The position numbers and the translations under genes are program-made. From NCBI GenBank assembly GCA_010279815.1, contig QEOQ01000552.1, positions 272,863 to 295,864 on the forward strand: a stretch of 23,002 bases of DNA. The letters are read 5' to 3'. Of the stretch, positions 17,603 through 23,002 are shown piece after piece; position 1 is the first letter of the stretch; the number at the start of each line of letters is the position of its first letter. Under the pieces are notes generated by a model that was given only the letters and a program-made list of their open reading frames with translations, ran no database searches and had not been told where the DNA came from. This DNA comes from Brachionus plicatilis (Eukaryota; Rotifera; Eurotatoria; Ploima; Brachionidae).

Positions 17603-19328
17603 CTTTAATAAAAAAATAATTTTTATATAAAATTTAGATAATTTTTTAATCGAATTGAACGGTTTTGAATCAAACTCTGAATTTTATTTTTTCTATTAAA
17701 AATAATTCTTAGTGGTTTATTTTATTTTAATTAATACAGAAAAAATATTTAAATATTCAGACGATGTAAGAAGTGAAATAAAATTTAAAATCAAAATTTA
17801 TCGTGTGTTTCAAAAAGATTCGAATAAATATGGAAAGAATTTTGGGATTACTGATTTTGGATAATTTTTCTGAATTTTTTAAATAGTTAAATGATGCTAA
17901 ATCAATAGACTATCAGTTAATATTTTAATATTTAACCAAATAAATTTATTTGATATAAATATTAAAATTGTCTGATTAATTTTTTTGGCCAAGTTAATAG
18001 TTAATTACTTAATTGTTCAAAATTTTTGTGAGATTGATTTATTAACGAACTAAATTTAAATCGATAATAAATTTTAAAATAAAATTACAAAAAGATTATT
18101 TATCCATTTAATTTCTGCAGAAGAAGCTTGAACATTAATACTTATTGAATTAATTTTTTATTTAAATTTATTTTTGTATTCATCAAAATTAGTTATTAAG
18201 TTTAATAAATGTGTTTTTATGCATTTAGGAACATGTTATTCTATGTTATTTATTTAATCAACTTTAATTAATAATTCAAAAATATGTATATTGAAACATG
18301 AATAAGGCAACATAAATTTTATTTTTATTTTACAGTGTTTACTAAAATAAATTGAGTTTATTTTTAATTTTTTTATTTTTTAATTCCAAAATCTAGGCAA
18401 TTTGTTAATACAGACAACAAAAAAAATGAAATTAAAAAAACTCTTAGAATCGAATTTGCAATCAATTTCAATACTTTAAATACTTAAGTTTTAAAATTTA
18501 ATGCTTATTACAAGCAATTAATCAATATGAAATTTGTTTTTAATTTACATTGACAAGTCATAAATAAATATTAATTTTTATTAATTATAGAATGAAAAAC
18601 AAGATAGAAAATTTTATTTTAAATTAATTTAATTTTGTCGTATCTTTGTTCCTTTTGTTTGATAATAAATTGAATTTTTTTCTAAGCATTTTATATTTTC
18701 GTATTCAAAATTGAGTTTAATAAATTTTTTCAAAAATCCCTCTAAATTTATTTCTTAATTGATTATTGATTATTGTTTAAATTTTTCTTAAAAAATTAAA
18801 ATACGATAAACAATTTTAAGTTAAAAAAATATGGTAATGATATGAAAAAAATTACTAATTTTCATTTATCTCTAGAAGAAATTATCTTGTTTAAGTAAGA
18901 TTTTAAAGTGAAATACATTTATTTTGGTGACATAATACACTCATTTTTTGGGAAACAAGACATTTAATTAAACAGAAGGAATATTTTCAATTGAGAAGGA
19001 TCTTTTGAAATAAAAAATCACTCGAATTAGGTCTTAATAGTAATTTGATAATCGAAACAAAAAAACAAGTGAAATCTCATCTTGAAAATTATCTCTGAAT
19101 TTGAAGAATAAAATTAATTACCTCAATATTTTATCTAATTTTTACCATCATTACCAACTCTAGTTTCGAACTCGTCACGTCCTTGCTTATCAAATACTAC
19201 AATCGTTAGAGAAAAAAATTATCACAAAAAAAATAAATCACGAGGCTTTCCAAATTGGATTCAAATAGAATCTTTTTTCTATTAATATCAAATTTTTTAA
19301 CCTGAACAAAAAAAAAATAATTAAAACA
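17603..19328. other. AT-rich region between dynein exon 1 and the RRM gene
   Basis: About 1.7 kb, probably part of a large dynein intron on the minus strand and also the 5' flank of the plus-strand gene at 19329. I found no dynein exon here by eye. A GC-richer patch at about 19145-19205 contains CGTCACGTCC (on minus GGACGTGACG, a CRE-like TGACG half-site) and could be the promoter or 5' UTR of the plus-strand gene. This is a weak inference. Confidence 0.5.
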
Positions 19329-21935
19329 ATGGCTGAAACTGAGGTTCCCATAGACCCACATCGATTGCTTGTCGATGGAGTTCTAGAGAGCTGCACTGAC
19401 GAAATGCTTCAATTGTACATTAGTCTCATATTTAATGCCGACTTGGACGAGACCTTTAAAATTGAAGAATTTCGCCGCAACAGGCGCCGCGTTATGCTCA
19501 AGTTTAACCGTGCCTTTAACTTTGACAAGGCTCTCGAAAGGCAAAAAAAAATGCCTGAGCTGACCAGCAGTTTGATAACTATAGGTCAAGTCAAGATTCC
19601 CGACACCATCCGAGTTTCTGAGCTGGCCAATAGCTGCACCAAAGAAGTCCTTAATCTTTACTTTTCAAACTCTAAAATGAGCCAAGGTGGCGACATTGAA
19701 TCAATCAAACTTTTTTCCCATGAAAACAAAGCTTTGATTCAGTTTGCCGATTATAGCATCATTAATCAAATAGTGGCCAGAACTCACATTATTTGCGAGA
19801 GTCTGGTCAAAATAGACAAGTACTATGGTCCCATTGAAGACGAGTTCTTTTTAGAAGAGGAAGAAGCCTTGGAACAAAGTGACACTTCCAATGGAAGAAA
19901 AAAATCACTGGCAAGTTTGGCTACCCTAAAGTCATTCACCACCCCTCTGAATACCATTGACAAAACCAAAATTGTTTTGTCCGACATCCAAGAAAACATA
20001 AACATTCAGCAGCTGGACTTTTATATTCAAATTTTGTGCAATCGCCAAGAGATAAACAGCATCCACTGGAGTTTGGAAAACAAGAGTAAACTTCTGATCG
20101 ATTTCAAAAAAGAAATTGACATAAACAAAGTTCTAACTGAGTTTAACTCGAACAATTTTAACAATTTAAACTCAAAGCCAATTCAAATCGAGACAGTTAA
20201 CTTGACTCGAACATTGGTAGTATTGGTAAAGGACACTAAGCCAAAATTGTCGCTTAAACTCGACTCTCAAAATGAGGATGACGAGTACAAGCCTCAAACA
20301 ATACCGGCCACCAGAGACCTGCTGGATTTGTATTTCAGCAATAGGCAGAGAAGTGGCGGAAGTGACATCGAGTCTATTGAAAGAAAATCTTCGCGGTACT
20401 GGATCATAGAAATGAGAGAGCAGCGCGTGGTCCAAAACATTTTGAGCAGAAAACACAATGTGGACGACAAGCCTATAAAAGTATTTCCCTATTACGAAAA
20501 TTTCGGACTGCCCTACATGTTCAGACCGATCTTTGACGACCTGTCTAGCCGCTCGGTCGTCTTCAAGCTCAAGATTAAAGACGAACGGCTGCGCTACTTT
20601 TGTAAGGTGAAAAATTTACACAAAAAACTAAATGAAATTCTGAGCGAGTCCAACGCCGAGTCCAAATACAACAAACAAGAGTCGAACATATTGTATGTGA
20701 ACTATGTGGAGCGTTTAAATTCAAAGGTTCCGTATACGGAACGCATGTGGCGCCTCAAAGTCAAAGAGTCCATAGAGTACTTTTTGCAAGTTTACAAATT
20801 TGAAAAGTTGACTCTCAGTCATCAGCAGTGGCTGACCATTTCCAAGACCAAACAATTAAATGGCTATTTTTTGACCAAAAGTGGCAAGGGCTCAGATGAC
20901 AACGAAATCTACCAGGACACGGACATGGTTGATGCATCATTGGGAGACAAAATCAAGTATATTAGCAACAATTGTGCCATAATTAGCATCAATGAAACGG
21001 CCAGCAATGTGGAAATAAGCATTGTGGGACCCAATTTGGAAGTGGACAGATTTATTGTCAAAATAAAAGATGTTATTTGCAAGGCTTATTTTACTTTTGA
21101 GCTGGAGGAGAAAATTATCAAATTCAAAACTTATTTGTATGAGTGTGAAGAGCTGCTTAACAAATGGTTGAATGAGGCGGATGGTACGGACATGGAAAGT
21201 GAGATTACTTTGGCATCGGCCAGGTCCAATGACAGCGACTCGTTTTCAGCAAATTATTCCAAGCGAAGCGATGGTGGCAAACTGAACAAGAGTAGGAAAA
21301 ATACAATTGATGAATTTTTGTCCAAGCTGGAGCGCGATCACTTGGACATGGAGCTTTCGTATGGAAAATTGTTCCAAGAGTTGGGCTACACATTTTTGAG
21401 TGGCGGTGTGCAAGAGAAAGAAGAAGAGGACGATGGTGACTACAAGGATTTTAATGATCGCTTGACAACTAGTCTAGATGAGAGTGTGGTTCTTAAACAG
21501 GGCGAGCAGACCGAAAGTCAGATGGACAAGATTAAGTATACACTGGACGATTTGAGAAATCGCATAAACGATATGAGGAAAAAATTTAGACAATTTGTGA
21601 TCAAGTCGAAGAGGTCCAAGTCGCTCAAGGATGTTGACTTGAGCGAGGATGGAGAGTCAGAATTTGATGATATTGACAATGAAGAGGACAGTGATATGAT
21701 TAAGCTTTGCATTTATGTCAAAGATCAAGCGAAAATAGTCACTTTTAATATGAACCGAAAGTGCAAAGTCAAAGAGCTAAAGCAAGTTTTGTTGGAAAAG
21801 TGTGCTGATGCTGAAGTTGAGTCTATCAATGAGCTTAAGTTAACTTTTAACAGTGTCGAGTTGAGCAATAACAATTACACCATTATTGATTATAACATTG
21901 GCGACAAGAGCACTATTACACTCGAATTCAAATAG
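19329..21935 (+). CDS. PARP14-like RRM-repeat protein with KH-like segment and C-terminal ubiquitin-like domain, no ART domain
   Basis: A complete single-exon ORF of 868 residues; the ATG context aaaacaATGG is favourable. Four degenerate RRM-like repeats of the PARP10/14 type lie at about 12-85, 92-167, 212-290 and 295-390. Repeats 2 and 4 are clearest: NLYFSNSKMSQGGDIESI and DLYFSNRQRSGGSDIESI, followed by IVART-H... or ILSRKHNV... and a closing K-x-YY-type strand. Residues about 470-600 resemble the KH-like part of PARP14 (VEISIVGPNLEVDRFIVKIK). Residues 610-785 are acidic and Ser-rich with a short coiled coil. Residues 789-868 form a ubiquitin-like fold (LKLTFNSVELSNNNYTIIDY then NIGDKSTITLEF), ending without a diglycine, so it is not a conjugatable modifier. 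No macrodomain, WWE or ADP-ribosyltransferase domain is present. A role in RNA or nucleic-acid binding and protein scaffolding, perhaps in stress or innate defence, is inference only. Confidence 0.85.
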   Translation: MAETEVPIDPHRLLVDGVLESCTDEMLQLYISLIFNADLDETFKIEEFRRNRRRVMLKFNRAFNFDKALERQKKMPELTSSLITIGQVKIPDTIRVSELANSCTKEVLNLYFSNSKMSQGGDIESIKLFSHENKALIQFADYSIINQIVARTHIICESLVKIDKYYGPIEDEFFLEEEEALEQSDTSNGRKKSLASLATLKSFTTPLNTIDKTKIVLSDIQENINIQQLDFYIQILCNRQEINSIHWSLENKSKLLIDFKKEIDINKVLTEFNSNNFNNLNSKPIQIETVNLTRTLVVLVKDTKPKLSLKLDSQNEDDEYKPQTIPATRDLLDLYFSNRQRSGGSDIESIERKSSRYWIIEMREQRVVQNILSRKHNVDDKPIKVFPYYENFGLPYMFRPIFDDLSSRSVVFKLKIKDERLRYFCKVKNLHKKLNEILSESNAESKYNKQESNILYVNYVERLNSKVPYTERMWRLKVKESIEYFLQVYKFEKLTLSHQQWLTISKTKQLNGYFLTKSGKGSDDNEIYQDTDMVDASLGDKIKYISNNCAIISINETASNVEISIVGPNLEVDRFIVKIKDVICKAYFTFELEEKIIKFKTYLYECEELLNKWLNEADGTDMESEITLASARSNDSDSFSANYSKRSDGGKLNKSRKNTIDEFLSKLERDHLDMELSYGKLFQELGYTFLSGGVQEKEEEDDGDYKDFNDRLTTSLDESVVLKQGEQTESQMDKIKYTLDDLRNRINDMRKKFRQFVIKSKRSKSLKDVDLSEDGESEFDDIDNEEDSDMIKLCIYVKDQAKIVTFNMNRKCKVKELKQVLLEKCADAEVESINELKLTFNSVELSNNNYTIIDYNIGDKSTITLEFK

Positions 21936-23002
21936 ATTAGTTTGATTAAATGAATTAAGATATTTTAAATCTTTAATAAATTATTACAATTAAATTATTT
22001 TTTATTTTTAACCGACCTCGCTAAAAAAATTTTAAATTGAAATTTTTTTTATTTAAAAGATAGTAATTTTATATTGTATTGAGCTTAAATGAGAATTTAA
22101 AAGACGGTTAAACAATTCAGATTGAAAAATATTTGTGAGGTAAAGTTAAAAAATGGAACACCATGATAAAGAAAGAAATTATAGAAAACATCAACTCAAG
22201 GAATCTTCAAATACATACTATCACAAAATAATTTTCTAAAAACTTTCGAATGCCTTTGTCACTTTTTTGCAAATATATTTACAATTCATAGAATCACCGA
22301 GAGACTGAAATTAACAACAATGGAACAGGATAATTCTTTTTGAAGTAAACAAAATTAGTTATAAAGGTTCTTTAAATATAAAGTTTTTAAGATGAAAGCA
22401 AGCATTTTAAATCTAAATTCAACTCCTGCAAAAATTCTCTTTTTTTCCGAAATATGCCATAACAAATTGTTAACCAACTATACGCAATTCTTTTGCAGAG
22501 ACTAAATTTAGATTTTAAATACTAGTAACATTTCAAACCTTTATTTTTAAACTTGTGCTAGATACAAATACTTTTAAATAAAAAATTTCAATTTAAAAAT
22601 TGATTTTATCAATGGATTTAGAAAATATTTTTTTTGGTTATTTTATCTTTTTAATCTACATAACATGTAAAGCATGTTACATTGAAATTATCTAAATAAA
22701 TTTAAAGATAAATTTTAATATCTAAAGGATTACTCGTTGAATTGAAATGATATTTTTTTGAATTAACCCTCAACTTCAAGATGCCTTTTTCCTTAAGTTA
22801 AATTAGTTACGTGAACATGGTACAACATTGTCTGGTATCAAATAGCAAAAAAAAATAATTTTGACTTAATTCATGCAAAATGTTCAATTAGTTAATAAAT
22901 TTTGATATGAATTTTTTAGATATTTAAATAATTCAATTATTAATAATGAATAAAATAAAATATTATTTTAAGTGGATTTTTTTAAAGATAGATAACATGA
23001 AT
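21936..23002. other. AT-rich right flank, no gene seen
   Basis: Apart from the 3' UTR of the preceding gene, I find no ORF, RNA gene or dynein exon on either strand. A small perfect hairpin (TAACATG at 22661-22667 with CATGTTA at 22673-22679, 5-nt loop) is the only structured element noticed. It is short enough to be chance. Confidence 0.55.
21975..21980 (+). promoter_or_regulatory. Candidate polyadenylation signal of the RRM-UBL gene
   Basis: AATAAA starts 40 nt after the TAG stop codon. The spacing is plausible, but the motif is weak evidence in A/T-rich DNA. Confidence 0.4.

Noticed and set aside
21696..21935. Idea that the C-terminal ubiquitin-like domain is a processed ubiquitin fusion
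   Set aside because: The fold ends in LEFK with no diglycine and no following peptide. The sequence is strongly diverged from ubiquitin, so it is an integral UBL domain.
22661..22679. Perfect 7-bp hairpin as a terminator or structured RNA
   Set aside because: Very short, A/T-rich and not next to a gene end in a meaningful way. Expected by chance in a 23-kb A/T-rich window.

Overview
The window is AT-rich eukaryotic DNA from an animal with motile cilia. Coding blocks are moderately GC-rich. The rest is close to pure A/T. Most introns are 45-75 nt, all have GT-AG ends, and a few exceed 700 nt. The gene content (an axonemal dynein, a neuropeptide-type GPCR, a PARP14-like RRM protein) and the compact AT-rich style suggest a small spiralian. 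A rotifer of the Brachionus kind is my best guess, but nothing in the sequence fixes the taxon.

Layout, left to right. (1) 511-1644 (+): a single-exon, divergent rhodopsin-like GPCR. (2) 1645-3151: convergent intergenic DNA with an AAT microsatellite and an isolated GC-richer island near 2228-2400, possibly a decayed transposon piece. (3) 3152-17602 (-): the C-terminal ~2,970 residues of an axonemal dynein heavy chain orthologous to DNAH1. I resolved 18 exon positions, joined in frame by GT-AG introns. They cover the end of the linker, AAA1-AAA6, the stalk with its microtubule-binding tip, and the C-terminal domain. About 1,300 N-terminal residues are missing and should lie at higher coordinates. 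(4) 19329-21935 (+): a single-exon 868-residue protein with four PARP14-like RRM repeats, a KH-like segment and a C-terminal ubiquitin-like domain, but no ADP-ribosyltransferase domain. It lies on the opposite strand, probably inside a large upstream intron of the dynein gene. (5) 21936-23002: AT-rich DNA without a recognisable gene.

The most striking observation is in the dynein. The exon that encodes the AAA1 Walker B motif is present twice in tandem (16310-16415 and 16056-16161). Both copies are exactly 106 nt with identical splice phases, so including both would shift the frame: they must be mutually exclusive. In the first 25 codons, 12 of 14 codon differences are silent, which shows that both copies are maintained by selection. 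The last ten residues differ almost completely, from glutamine-rich to lysine-rich. The gene therefore probably makes two motor isoforms that differ at the main ATPase site's pre-sensor-I region. The second notable item is the RRM-KH-UBL protein, a domain combination I do not recognise as a named family.
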